From Ixodes scapularis (Eukaryota; Arthropoda; Arachnida; Ixodida; Ixodidae): 64,000 nt of DNA. The stretch covers positions 109,172,831-109,236,830 of the forward strand of contig NW_024609846.1 in NCBI RefSeq assembly GCF_016920785.2, given 5' to 3'. The notes under the pieces are model-generated. The model did no database searches. It worked only from the letters and a program-made list of their open reading frames with translations, and was not told where the DNA came from. The stretch's first letter is position 1. Each line of letters starts with the position of its first letter. A program made the position numbers and the translations under genes. This document shows positions 21,110 through 32,189 of the stretch, in pieces.

Positions 21110-23190
21110 TCGATGGCCACGACGCGTCAGCACTCGTGGGCACCGGAGCAGACTACTCAGTTCTGCGCGTGAGACTCTTTCGCCGTCTGCAACAAGTGAC
21201 GACGCAATAGGACGACCCTCATATACAAACCGCTGGAGGACACCTGATCACACGTGTCGGAAGATGTACCGCTCGCGTCGAAATTCATGGTGAAACCTGT
21301 CTTGTTAAGTTCGTCGTTTTACAGCACTGTGCGAGGGACGTTATCCCCATAATTGAGCTCCTGTGTGAATACGGTGCCATTATATACTTTAGAACCAAAA
21401 CGGCTGACACTAACGAAACCTGTTCTACTGTCGGAGGAACCCCTAGTGACATCAGCCACGGTCCGAGACTTCGCTCACTATGTGAACTTGCCGCCGCGAT
21501 TGGACGTGTTTGTACACGTCGGAACCAACGCAGACACAAACGGTGAAGGTCTACTGGAAGAAAGCGTACAACTGCTCCTATGAAGAGGAATTGGCGTCGG
21601 AAAAGGTGTAACCGACCTCCAAAGCGGCCGCACCGGGGTCCTCGCGATCAACGTCAAACGTGAGACGCATTACTTTAGTAAGGGTGTGGCCGTGGGCCAC
21701 GTCGAAGAGCTCCGAGACTTAAAAGCGATTCAAACACACCCGTTGAGTTCGTCCCAGTGCGAGGGTTGCTATGGCAACAGCTGCGTCGTCTCCAACGTCG
21801 TGATTCAAGAGAAATTGCAAAATATGCTCCACGACGACGACATCACCAAGCCTTTAAGCAGTCCTTGAGCATCGCCAGCTTTGCTCGTTACGAAGGATGA
21901 AACCCTGCGTTTTAACGCAGATTACCGTCGAATTTACGCTGTGACGAACAGGACGTGTACCCACTTCCGCGTACTGACGACGCATAGGAGCGGCTGCGCC
22001 ACTCACGGTACTTTTTGTCAAGAAACCTGAAAAGTGTCGAATGTGTGATCGAAGTCGTCTAACGGGATTGCGAGAAAACTGCCCTTGTTCCACCGGATAG
22101 AGTATACGCGTTTAAGGTGATGCCTTTTGGACTATATACAGCACCAGCGACGTTCCAGCGTGTCATGGACACCTTGCTGGCAGGTCTGAAATGTCAAGGT
22201 TGCCTTGTATACCTCGACGGCGTCGTAGGTTTTTCGTACAAATTAGACGAGCATTCCAAACGACTTCGAGACTTGTACCAGGCCGTCAAGACCGCTGGAC
22301 GCGCTTCAGAACCGACGAAATGGCGGTTCGCCTATTGGTGAATTGAAGTTTCTAGGCCACGTGGTGAGCAACGAAGGCGTTCGTCTGGACCTTGAGAAGA
22401 TGCGCGCCGTAGCTGCATTTTCACCGCCGCTGGACAACAAGGCTGTAAGAAGATTCCTGATATTTTTGGCATGCCATAGGAGAGAGCTTTGTCCGGAATT
22501 TCGCCAAGCTGTAAGCGCCACTGAGGCACTTCATCAAGGACGCCGTAAGATTCGAGTGAACAGAACAGCAACAGTGGACATTCGACCAAATGAAACGACA
22601 CCTTCAAACCCCTCCATTTCTTGGCCTTTTCGATCAGTTTGTAGAAACAGAAATCCGCACCGACGCCAGTAATACCGGACTTGGTACCGTACTGATCCAA
22701 AGGGAGGAATGCATACTGCCGCGCGCAAGGCTGAGAAAGCAACGCTCGGTCACGGTTCTCCAGAAAGTTCCCGTTTATTCATGTACCGCACGTAACTTCT
22801 ATCATTTATCCCTGCATTTGTTTTCTAGAAAGTGCGTGTTCATTCTCGCCCCGATCACGCGACGCTCGAACCGCTTTCGCCGAATCTTCGAGATAGCGAC
22901 GCACTCTAGATAAGAGGCCGACCGCGACCTTGTCGAGTCAGTCTCGCCCCAGTGCTCGATCCTGTTGTTTCGCCGAATTCGACGCCCGCGACGCTCTGTT
23001 ATTATTCTGTGTACCCCTTTTATTTTTGGCACAAGTTCGCCACATTAAACGTTTATTTTTTTCTGTTTATTTATTGTTTTTGGCCACCACCCTGTAGGTC
23101 GCTCTCCAGGGCAGAGAGCAATTTCTCAACGACCGCGAAGGAATGCCTTGCCGTCATCTGGACGATAACAAAGTTCACACCGCACTTGTA
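21110..23190 (+). pseudogene. gypsy protease, reverse transcriptase and RNase H remnants
   Basis: Near 21125-21170 the frame reads LVGTGADYSVL, a degraded LVDTGA protease site with Asp changed to Gly. RT is recognisable at 22117-22235 by MPFGLYTAPATFQRVMDTLL and then CLVYLDGVVGFS, where the family has YLDD; the second aspartate is glycine. KFLGHVVSNEGVRLDLEK (22345-22400) and NKAVRRFL follow in the next frame. RNase H appears as IRTDASNTGLGTVLIQRE at about 22652-22706 and, after an interruption, SRAESNFSTTAKECLAVIW at about 23105-23165. The copy is dead. Confidence 0.8.
22740..23098 (+). repeat. probable solo LTR nested in RNase H
   Basis: The RNase H reading breaks at about 22740 and resumes at about 23099. 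The intervening sequence contains CAGTCTCGCCCCAGTGCTCG, GATCCTGTTG and TTTTGGCACAAGTTCGCC, which resemble the leader regions upstream of the gag remnants at 19430-19560 and 60730-60830. A solo LTR of the same family inserted into this copy is the simplest reading. Exact ends and a target duplication were not resolved. Confidence 0.5.
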
Positions 23191-23200
23191 GGCGAGTCCG

Positions 23201-24474
23201 TTTCGGTTCCGTCAATTGGGATACGCGGTTGTGAGTATATAAAAATATATATATTGTTTACATTACAACGATACTATAGCCATAATAATGTTTGACTATT
23301 ATATATAAAAATGTTACTGACGTTTATTTAGTCGTCAGATAGAGGGGTAACTCACCTTAAAACAAAACATTTCGAAAATTTCAGTGCAATATAACAACAT
23401 TAAGACCAGACTAGTGCGTAAACTGTTACAGATAACGAAATTAGTTGTAGTCCGGTACATTTGTCAGTAGTTTTGAAAGTTGATATTTATATATTTTTCA
23501 AGGTCACTGTAACGTAATTTTTTTAATTATTAAAAATAAAATAATTATTGTAACTCGTTACATTTAGTTTTAATCCACAGAGGAACGAAAACGAGAATTG
23601 TAAAACCAAAGAAAAATCGAGATTCTTTTTTTTGTATGATGAGCTTAATTGGATTCACATAGCGACCTGCACTTATGAAACGCAGTGCCTGACAGTTTTC
23701 TTCAAATGCGCAAAGCCTTTTTTCAAGTTGCCTAACACTTCCATCATTTCTTTTTTGTGATCTGGTTGTTTGCTAAATGCAGCTTGCTCGCCCACATCAA
23801 TGGGAGAAGCACACTTATCGAAGGAATTGGACTCCTAGTGTGTAAGACAAGCTCGCAAGAGCAAGAACAAAAAAAAATGTACAAGTGCATGCTCTTTGAT
23901 CTATCAGATGGGTGCGCGCCTGTTTTTGTTTTTATTTTTGTTTTGTTTCTTCGTTCACTCTTTTTTTTTTTGCTTTCTTAGATACGGAGACGAGAACACC
24001 AAACAATAGCGCGCCCTGCAAGAGCTCGAGATAGTTAACAATGCCCTTTTTGGTTGTAGTGACTACGGCAGTTAGTATAATGTCACAACAGGAGAGGACG
24101 GCTCCGTCTTCCGCTGAAATAAAATTTGACACCAAAATTGACTGAAAACGATGTGACCGTAACTGCCATGATGCTAAAAAAATATAAAAAACAGCTCCTA
24201 TCGTTTGGGAATAGGAATATTTATTCTAATTATGTGTTCTTCTCCACCTATTCCTCTAAAAGCTTGGGGGTGCCCACATTGCTGTCACCCTTTTCGTGCG
24301 CCAGCTTTTTGTGAGCAGATAAAAATGGAGATGTTCTTTATTGTTGACGCTTTTCCAGAAATTAGAGCGCGGTGTCGGTAAAACGAGCAGTTTGACGAGG
24401 AACAATTCGTCGTCAAACTTCAACAAGACAATTCCCTTGTATTTTATTCTCTTTAAACAAACTAAAGAGATATT

Positions 24475-24505
<31 letters not shown>

Positions 24506-26163
24506 GACGTCAGCTTTTGAAAATGTTTAGCAACAGCGTTACATAGTAGATTCTAGACTTGGCTGTCGTTGGCTGTTGCCGCGTCGCAGCGCGTTGCCGT
24601 TGCCTCACCTGACATTTACCTAAACAGCACAGAGCTGTAGTGCCGCCGACCTGTGCTACATCCGTTTTGGACTGCGAGTTGGCACTGGGTTTTTGTTTAC
24701 ACAAGGACGTAAGGTTAAACCAATGCCCAGAAAGCAGGGGGTTGCTTTTTGAAGCTACGGTTACTTATTTTTATGAGAGAGTAATTGTAACAGTAACGAG
24801 CTAAAATTTAGCCTTGTGTAATTTTAAATGTAAATCCCTACTTGGATTTAGTAACCTCTACAAGTCTGACTAAGAAAAAAGAACAACAAACAACCAGCGC
24901 AAGGATCACCACATGAACCGTGTCTTCGGCATTATACGAAAAATTAAGTACGGTCGCATTACCAGTCTGTGACGACACTCTAAAACCTGTGTTCAAATAT
25001 TCGTTATTGTGATATTTGAGCGGCGCATGTACTGACGCTTTCGTGACCGATTTAGCATCACATGAGTTTGAAAGGTGGTACGTTATTTAAATTCCGGTGG
25101 CTTAATTTTTTTTCTTTTTTTTGCGAGACGTCTTATTTGGAAGGTTAAGGCTAGCGCATTAATAAAAAGGAGCGTAGGGCCCTCTTTCGGGTCAGTCTCT
25201 CTTCTGTTGCAAGATTTAGGTACACGTTTTGTATGAGTTAAGTGACGAGTTTATGCTTTTGAAGAATTTTTCATTCGTGCACATTTTTTAGTCACAATTG
25301 GTTTTTGAACGCCAACATTTGTTTCCCTCTCGACGCGTTTTGCACTATATTACGCATGAGTGAATCTCGCATCTCCAAAGAGCAATTGTGGCTTAGCAAA
25401 TTTTATATAATTTAATTTGAACCAATGAACGGACATACAAACGCTTGTTATTTTTACTAGTCTAGCTCAATTCACCTTATTTCTGCTATATATTTATGAT
25501 TGTACTAACATGAAATTTTTGTTGGGCAAGTAACCACAGCACTTACCACGGATCTTCCACGATCTGGTTGAATTCTTCTGCTCCACGTCACTGTCTTCAC
25601 AACGTGAAGAATGCTTAGAACAACAACGAACAAACAAAACTGTCATTTTTGTTGAAAGGCACGACACCCGACCTTTTCAAGAACAAATCTCCAGAAAAAA
25701 ACAATGGAAACGCTCGCCCACTGACATTATCTTGGGCGTCGAATTTCTCTACGTACCGGTAAGCGTATGTAGGCTGACGATGTGCTGGCCTAGGCTATAG
25801 CTGCGTGTTGCCTTATGCCGCCAGATGAGTGAGCGATCCTGTCCCATGTTCCTTGCCTTCATTTTGTTAAAGGCCAAAAATGACAAGAAGGATGATATCC
25901 GCCGCTGCGTTTCTGCTAGAGTGGCTACATGGTCTGTTTGCTATTTTTGAATCAAAGGCGCAATTGGCCTTTTGTGAAAAATACAAGATGCCTCGCGTGA
26001 TCTCTAGCACGCGTCTCTTTATTTGTCTGTGCGCATATTCTACCTGGCACTGTGAAGAGCGAGAGGAATAAAAAAATAGTTTAGGAAAGAAGAAAGATAT
26101 TCGAAATACCGAAAATAAAACGGCAGATTATCGAAACGCCAAAAATCTAAACATTGTAAAATT
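23201..26163. other. AT-rich stretch without a recognised gene
   Basis: Includes AT-dinucleotide runs near 23239-23250 and at about 24475-24503. The latter is a true microsatellite. The remaining sequence has only short open frames on both strands. A slightly GC-richer block at 24530-24700 and one at 25540-25860 show no motif. Confidence 0.5.
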
Positions 26164-26216
26164 AAGAGAAGGCAGAAGGCACATTTTATTTTGAGAAGGC
26201 AGAAGGCACATTCTAT
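26164..26216 (+). repeat. tandem duplication of a 27-bp unit
   Basis: GAGAAGGCAGAAGGCACATT occurs twice in tandem with a short T-rich joint. Confidence 0.85.
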
Positions 26217-26280
26217 GTTCTGTCACATAGGATAGCAATTGCTTGTTTATTGCTGTTCCAGCCGATAGATTAATTGCGTG

Positions 26281-27330
26281 TCATTCCTCGCCAAAAAGTC
26301 CAAGACGTCTACTTTGTGAAAGTTTTTGTTTATCATTTCCCAGGTTAGTTGTGTCTTGTGAGAAGAGTAGTTTAAAAAATGTGTAATATGTACACCTTTC
26401 GTATTTGCACTTCAATGGGCAGGACCTAAAAGCGGCAAGTTGCTTTACCTTGATAGCGAAACTATCTAAATTACCTTTGCAGTGCGCTGACAATCCTAAC
26501 TTCTGTACTCTACTCCATAATGAATGGCATTGGTGGAACATGCAACCATGCACTTTCGACGACGGTAGAAGTGTGTGAGCTGCGTTGATTGCTGCATTCA
26601 AAGTCCGTGCTCAGAATCTTCGAATTTAATGCAAGTCATAAGTGTGCAGCAAAATTAAGCACTTCTTTGAAGAGGACTTCGTGAGCCACTTAAGTTCTTC
26701 TCGTCAGGAGGCTGTAGAGAAGAGGAGTCACGCGGCAGTGATCAAAAAAACATGAATTGTGTGCATCTGTTCGATGAGCGGCGGATCCATCAACCACAAT
26801 GTAGCGCTGGTTAATCGCTTCAGGTTGTCGTCTTTAAAAAAAAAAAGAGTAGTAAACGAGTTCTATCTCCTCATTTGCAGTAGCATCTAGGTCCTGAACT
26901 CACATTTGATGTTGAGCTGCTGTGATGGTTCGCGTTTACAGTCCACTTTTCTCGTCGGTCTCATCAACTGGCGCAAGGCTTCGGTGCTTGGATACGTGCT
27001 ACCTCGAGAACGCTGCTACACTAGCCGAGACTTGGTGTACAATCTACACGGGATCCTCGCTTTGAACATGTCGTAGGATCCTTCATATCTCTCTTCTCGC
27101 ACAAGAAGATCCGTAACACTGCAGACATCCGGGCGTACCGTCAATGAGGCATTGTTTTCAAAAGGAATGTGTGAATATCCTTTGTGTCATGGTCGGCAAT
27201 CAGTCGGGCTTAGCACTCATTTTGTTTTTCACACCTCCAGTAGGGCCATGTACCCATTTTTTTGTCAAGCATATACAGAAAACCATCAAATTCCCAGCTA
27301 AAATTGTTTTTTTTTGGTAACATAAGACAA
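26281..27330 (-). pseudogene. MULE-type transposase remnant with FLYWCH zinc finger
   Basis: Reading the minus strand, 27300-27215 gives DGFLYMLDKKMGTWPYWRC and then EKQNEC, the FLYWCH pattern (F-L-Y ... W-x-C ... C), followed by a histidine-bearing block near 27170. After a broken stretch, 26620-26500 gives DFE, AINAAHTLLPSSKVHGCMFHQ and CHSLWSRVQKLGL, matching the MULE DDE domain, where the second catalytic Asp lies in a TDFE block and the C-x2-H-x3 motif is a hallmark. FLYWCH fingers fused to MULE transposases are common in animals. Several frames are needed, so the copy is dead. Confidence 0.7.
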
Positions 27331-27681
27331 CCACGGCGGCGTTCATTCCGTTCGTACGCGGCCAAGAAAACTAATGTCGCGCAGAGCTCTTGCATTTTTT
27401 TGTATGCACTGTGCAGTGCTGCGTTCTTTTCCGGCAACCAGAACTCTCTTGCGTAGCTGATGCGCACTATTGATAGCAAAAATAAAACTTCCGTTTGACC
27501 TGCGGTGCTTTGATGCACTACGCGATGAAAGCCTCGTGGCACTGTAATGTGCTTTGTATAACACAATCACGAATATGTGATGGCAACAAAACGTTTCACT
27601 ATAATAAAATTCCTTACTGAGTTTTGTTTGAAAGAATACAGATTACACAAAACGCATAAAAGCACACAAACTAAGCTGACA

Positions 27682-27716
27682 CATGTCTGATCGGCCAAAA
27701 TAGGCGATCAGACATG
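27682..27716. repeat. perfect 12-bp inverted repeat
   Basis: CATGTCTGATCG (27682-27693) and its exact reverse complement (27705-27716) flank an 11-base loop. Could form a small hairpin; no transcript evidence. Confidence 0.8.
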
Positions 27717-27739
27717 CAACTATTCACACTTTTCCGCGT

Positions 27740-27860
27740 TTGTCCTTCGGCGATTTGAGGTTGCGGCATTTTGACTTTTGGGAGTTTTAATTTCTCGGGG
27801 TTTTGATTTTTAGGCGGTTCAATGTACGGCCGTTTCACATTTCGGCGTTTTGATTGTGGA
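27740..27860. repeat. degenerate repeats of a CGGCGTTTTGATTTTT-like unit
   Basis: About five or six diverged copies of a 22-25-bp unit (GCGGCATTTTGACTTTT, TCGGGGTTTTGATTTTT, TCGGCGTTTTGATTG) follow one another. Confidence 0.5.
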
Positions 27861-29383
27861 GGTTTTGATATGAACCCTGATAGGAAGCTGTAGTAATGAA
27901 TTTCGCACGTCACCTACACTGTTAGCAAAAATAACATGCCCAGACGTGTAAACCGCTGTCCCATAGCGGACACGTCGAAACGTGTTCGTTTTACACGAGG
28001 TCATCTGTGTTTTTCGTCTACACATGATGTGCTGTGTAAAGTTAACACGCTACACCATGTCTGCCTTCCGCAAAACCGTTTCGAGCGTGTTCCTTATGAA
28101 ACATGGCGGCCAGCGGCCGAGAACAGGCGAGAGACGAGCCCAGCGAGCCGCGCGCCTTTCAGCCGAATTGAAAGCACACAGGGCGCGTTAGTTCTCGTTC
28201 GATGTCTTTTATACACAGTAAAGTCTCCAAGCGGCGGACGTAGCTACTTGCAAAGGTACGTACGTGCGTTGTCGGCGGTCGACGGCGTCGGTAGCTTCAA
28301 GCCGCTAGACAAAAAAAAAAAAAAAAAAAAACGAATGCCGGACTTACATGGATAAATAACTTGAGCAAACTATTTAGAATCGGGCGGTAACTTGCGCCAC
28401 CTATCAAGGTTTCTAGCACCCTGTTTTTAAAAAAAAAGACGAGTCTGTTAACACTACGAACGACCACGACTACACAGCAACCCTACATACAACGCACGCA
28501 ACACAGCACACAGCACCGACATGTACACAAACACAACAACCGACACTTCCTACTCGATGTCCATTTCTCCCCGCGGCGCATATAAGCTTGACATGTGCGG
28601 GTGAGCTCTTTGGTCGCTGACCATTACAGATTTATAGAAGAATACACGAAACACGGCGCAATGGACAGCCGTGTGTTAGAACTGTTTGCATTTAAAAAGT
28701 ATGGAGGCAAAATCTATAATGTTAGTCCGTTGCAATAAATAACGATATGTTAACAATAAATCTTAAACCGGTCATGAAAAAGTTCAAATTTATGTTATTT
28801 TCTTGCTTGACCAGTGTTATGAGCAGTCCGACTAGCTTGAATCAAATAGGAAAACAAATTATAGGGATTTTGTCATTACGTATACAATTATAAATGAAAA
28901 TGATCCTTGCGCAAAGCATTTTTTATATATTTTTGTGAAGGACATCCGGACATCCGCCCAACACTTCACTTCCGCTAGTTTCAGCAGTTGCAGTACGGGA
29001 GCAGACGCCTTCACTTTTGGGGCGTTTTGATGCAGTTTGTTGTCGTATGTCGTGTCGCTGTCGAGAAGAGCGGTAAGGCTTGGGAGTTTGTGACCGGTGT
29101 TATTCGTGAACACTGGTGTGGGGCGCTGATGCGTCTTTTTTTTTTTTTTATACTGCCACCACCCGAACTTTGAAGATACACGGGCCCGTAGCAGTGCACT
29201 ATGCTGAATCGCGAGCTCCTTCTCTGTTGACGTCGCTTTCCTGGTACCACTCGTGGATACTGCAAGCGTTTAAACAGTGTGCACCGTCTCGCCTACATCC
29301 CCGGTGACGTACTCGAGCTGTTGAAACTTATTGCTTCCGTCATTTTAGAGTACGCAAGGCAGTTATCTCGTTGGTCTGGTTTC
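27861..29383. other. no gene recognised
   Basis: Holds an A tract of 22 bases at 28311-28331, a CA-rich patch at 28440-28560 and a T run at 29135-29148. The A tract may mark a retroposed end, but no source was recognised. Confidence 0.4.
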
Positions 29384-29430
29384 GGTTATAAAAGCAAGGC
29401 AAAACGCTCGTAGTTCCCGTCCTCAGTACA
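29384..29430 (+). promoter_or_regulatory. possible TATA/initiator pair
   Basis: TATAAAAGC at 29387 is followed 36-38 bases later by TCAGTA, an arthropod initiator-like hexamer. Spacing is slightly long. It could belong to an LTR or to a host gene, since no coding region is evident downstream. Confidence 0.3.
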
Positions 29431-29449
29431 CGTTGGACGTCTTCCACAC

Positions 29450-30670
29450 TTTGACACCGGATAACTGAATGAACGAGGATTTACATTCGCTTCCGAGGTT
29501 GCTCTCGCCGCTTCCTCACCGTTGAGCAGCAGGATGAGCTGGCGACAAGCCGCGGATGAAAGGCTTGAGCATCAACAGCCCAAGCGCACTCGGTGCCGAC
29601 GCGGGCGACGCGCGTTTCTGTCAACCGGGAGGCCAGCACAAACCCTGACCATTCCAGCTCTTCGTCATGACACGGTGTTGCAGAGAGCAGGGTAAAATAC
29701 AGCTACACAGATCACCGAAGCAAACGACTGCTATCTTAAATCTTGGTTTGTGATTGCGCCTTTTTAGATCATCATATTCGTTTTGCTGAAAAGACGCGAA
29801 CGACGGGCATAACAAAATTGTTTGCATATTCCACATACCTCGCAAAAGTATTTACCCAGCCACCTTGCGAAAAGCGCGAAACACGGAGTCCGCACCGTCG
29901 TGACTTCCCCAGTCTTTCACCTGCTTTAGAGCAGTTTGTACCTGCTAGGTAGGCATGCCTACTGAAGCTGAAACTTGAATCTAGGGGCAGTGCCAGGGAG
30001 AAAAGGGACAAAGAAAGCTTGCTCGCTCTCGCCAATTTCTCAACTCTTAAATGATTACACCATAATAAATGCACCAAAGCCTCTTCCCAACATAAAGAAA
30101 AAGCACTACACTACATAAATATTGGTCTCAGCTCATGCATCTGTGGGTAGGTAAGAAATCTTGCCTTAATTTATTCACACCGCATGATTGGCGCAACACA
30201 CTCGTTGCAGGACCGAATCATCTACTCGAGCGGTGTGCGTCGCTATGCAAACGCAGTCCAACACGAAGCATAAAAAACGGCAGATTTAAGACAACAATCC
30301 GGAGTCCATTATTCAATTAAAACGACGTAATTTTGTTGAAAACGCCCGCTGCTTCTTACTCGCGGTATGTGTCGGGATACTTCCATAGTTTGAAACGGAA
30401 CGAAGGAAGATTTACTTTTAAAAACGCTCGCTGCGCCCTCCCGGATCAGCTGATGACGACGGGACTGTAGCCGTTGAACCTCCACCACGCAACAAACAAT
30501 TTGCGCTCCGTGTTAAAAGCGTGGTTCAAACAGACCCGGAATACAAAGCACCGCACCACACACGACGAATGTTTCAGCTCTTTTTCGCATCGCCGGGTTG
30601 CACCAAACACACCGAGATCGCCGAAGTCAACGCCGCGCTGTCGTAAACCTTGGCTTGTGGTTGCGAACTC
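29450..30670 (+). repeat. two diverged copies of a 300-bp repeat (29450-29760 and 30370-30670)
   Basis: Both share GAACGA-GA-GATTTAC, a CGCTCGC-type block, GATCACCGAAG or GATCGCCGAAG, and AATCTTGG/AACCTTGG followed by TTGTGATTGCG or TTGTGGTTGCG. Offset is about 910 bp. The similarity is weak and was judged by eye. Confidence 0.3.
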
Positions 30671-32189
30671 GTGGACCCTGTGACTCCCTTCGCTTTCAAA
30701 GCACGCACGACGATTACGAATGCTACTTTCCGTCTTCCAGGAACATCACAGGGGCACTTCTCCGGTCACGCCTTCACTATGTGCTCGCAAACTCCGAAGC
30801 TCTATGCGAAGCTTCTCGCGTCCCGTCAAACCAAAACAGTGGCGGCGCCATGCGTACTTGCTAGATTTTCTCCGGTCAAACAAAAACAACGAAAGCCAAC
30901 CGGCGCTTGCTTCCAGCGTACATCGGCGTTGCGCTCGCGCCGTGGCCAGAGATCGCTTGCAGTTGAAGGTTGAAGCAAAAACGAAACCAACTGCAATGTC
31001 ACGTGTTCACATCGAGGACACGCTTTTTATATCCATTTTAACTATTTGGACCGAATAATTAGACCTATGACTTTATTTGTGGTGTCTAAGAAACTGTTAT
31101 CAGGACCCCTAAACTAAATGCAAACATGGGCGACATGAGGGAAGCCGCATTGCCATCGACCAGAAGATGGCGGCGAGCACGGTAAGTACGGGTTTCGCCA
31201 ACGTCCTGCGACATGGCGCAATTGCTTTTGGTGCATATCTGTCTCCGAGACATGTTTTTTTCCGCGAAATTTGTCTCGACGGTCCTTTCTAAGTGTGTCC
31301 CCAAGCATTCCGGTGCTTCGATAGCCGGCAATGCCGCGGTCGTCACCGGGGACGATGCGTGTTATCGAGGTCGGCTACACGGTTATGCGTGTATGACCGA
31401 ACCAAAACACGTTTTTTACAACCTCGCATGATTTCTGAACGAATTAGCCGTTACTCATCGTGTAAATTTATGGTAATTTGTGTAAATAGCGTGTTTTTCA
31501 CCCCAAATATTCGCCAAATACAGGGGACTTGCTAACAGTGTACCGAAGGTCAGTTAAGTGCACATATTGGACACGAATGCTCAGTCAGCGTTCGAGTGGA
31601 ACTCTCGTTCGAGCAGTCAGAACAAGAGTCCTAGCCGAACACTGCCGGAACACTCGTGTGAGTACAATGTATCACCCGCGCGACGTGGAAGATTCAGCAC
31701 TACCCCAAATTAATAGACCTGTTGCAAAACGCAAAGCAGCTTCAGCGGCGCCACAGTGCAGGTGCCAGACGACGTGGGAACGAAACAGACGCAGGGAAGC
31801 GGGCGAGGGCAGGAGAGCAACTGCACCACTGCAATACCATGTGTTTCTTTCTCACTGTCTTCAGTATCGCGTGGTAGATATTGCGTGAGAAACAAAGGAG
31901 CACACAGGACTTCGCTCTGTTTTTCGGCATTTGTGCAAACAAATTTTGCTCGCCAGCCCTTGCCTTTTCGCCGGGGTATCGTCCGTCGCGTCTAAGGTCG
32001 TCTGATTTTTTATTTGCCTGCTACAACCGGTTGTACTGACCGTTTCCGACATCCCTTTTGACACCGAGGTCACCGCTGCTCATTTTCGCCACACGACTAT
32101 TGTACAGACACAATTCTGCTCCGAAGGGTTTCTTGGAAATACACCACAAAAAATATTAGAGTAAATTTCTATCTGCTTATCAACTGTAA
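30671..32189. other. no gene established; one possible first exon
   Basis: At 31167 a short open reading starting MAAST is followed at 31182 by GTAAGT, a strong splice donor, in a locally GC-rich sequence. The rest shows only unconvincing short open frames. Confidence 0.35.

Larger units (their letters stand above)
19430..23200 (+). mobile_element. second Ty3/gypsy element, decayed
   Basis: Gag, zinc knuckle, protease, RT and RNase H signatures follow in gypsy order, but frames are broken throughout and the copy stops inside RNase H near 23190. Its leader (TCTCGCCCCA, GCTCGATCCTG, then TTTTGGGCAC) resembles that of the gag fragment at 60700, so both belong to one family or close families. 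No terminal LTR pair is visible. A probable solo LTR interrupts the 3' part. Confidence 0.8.
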
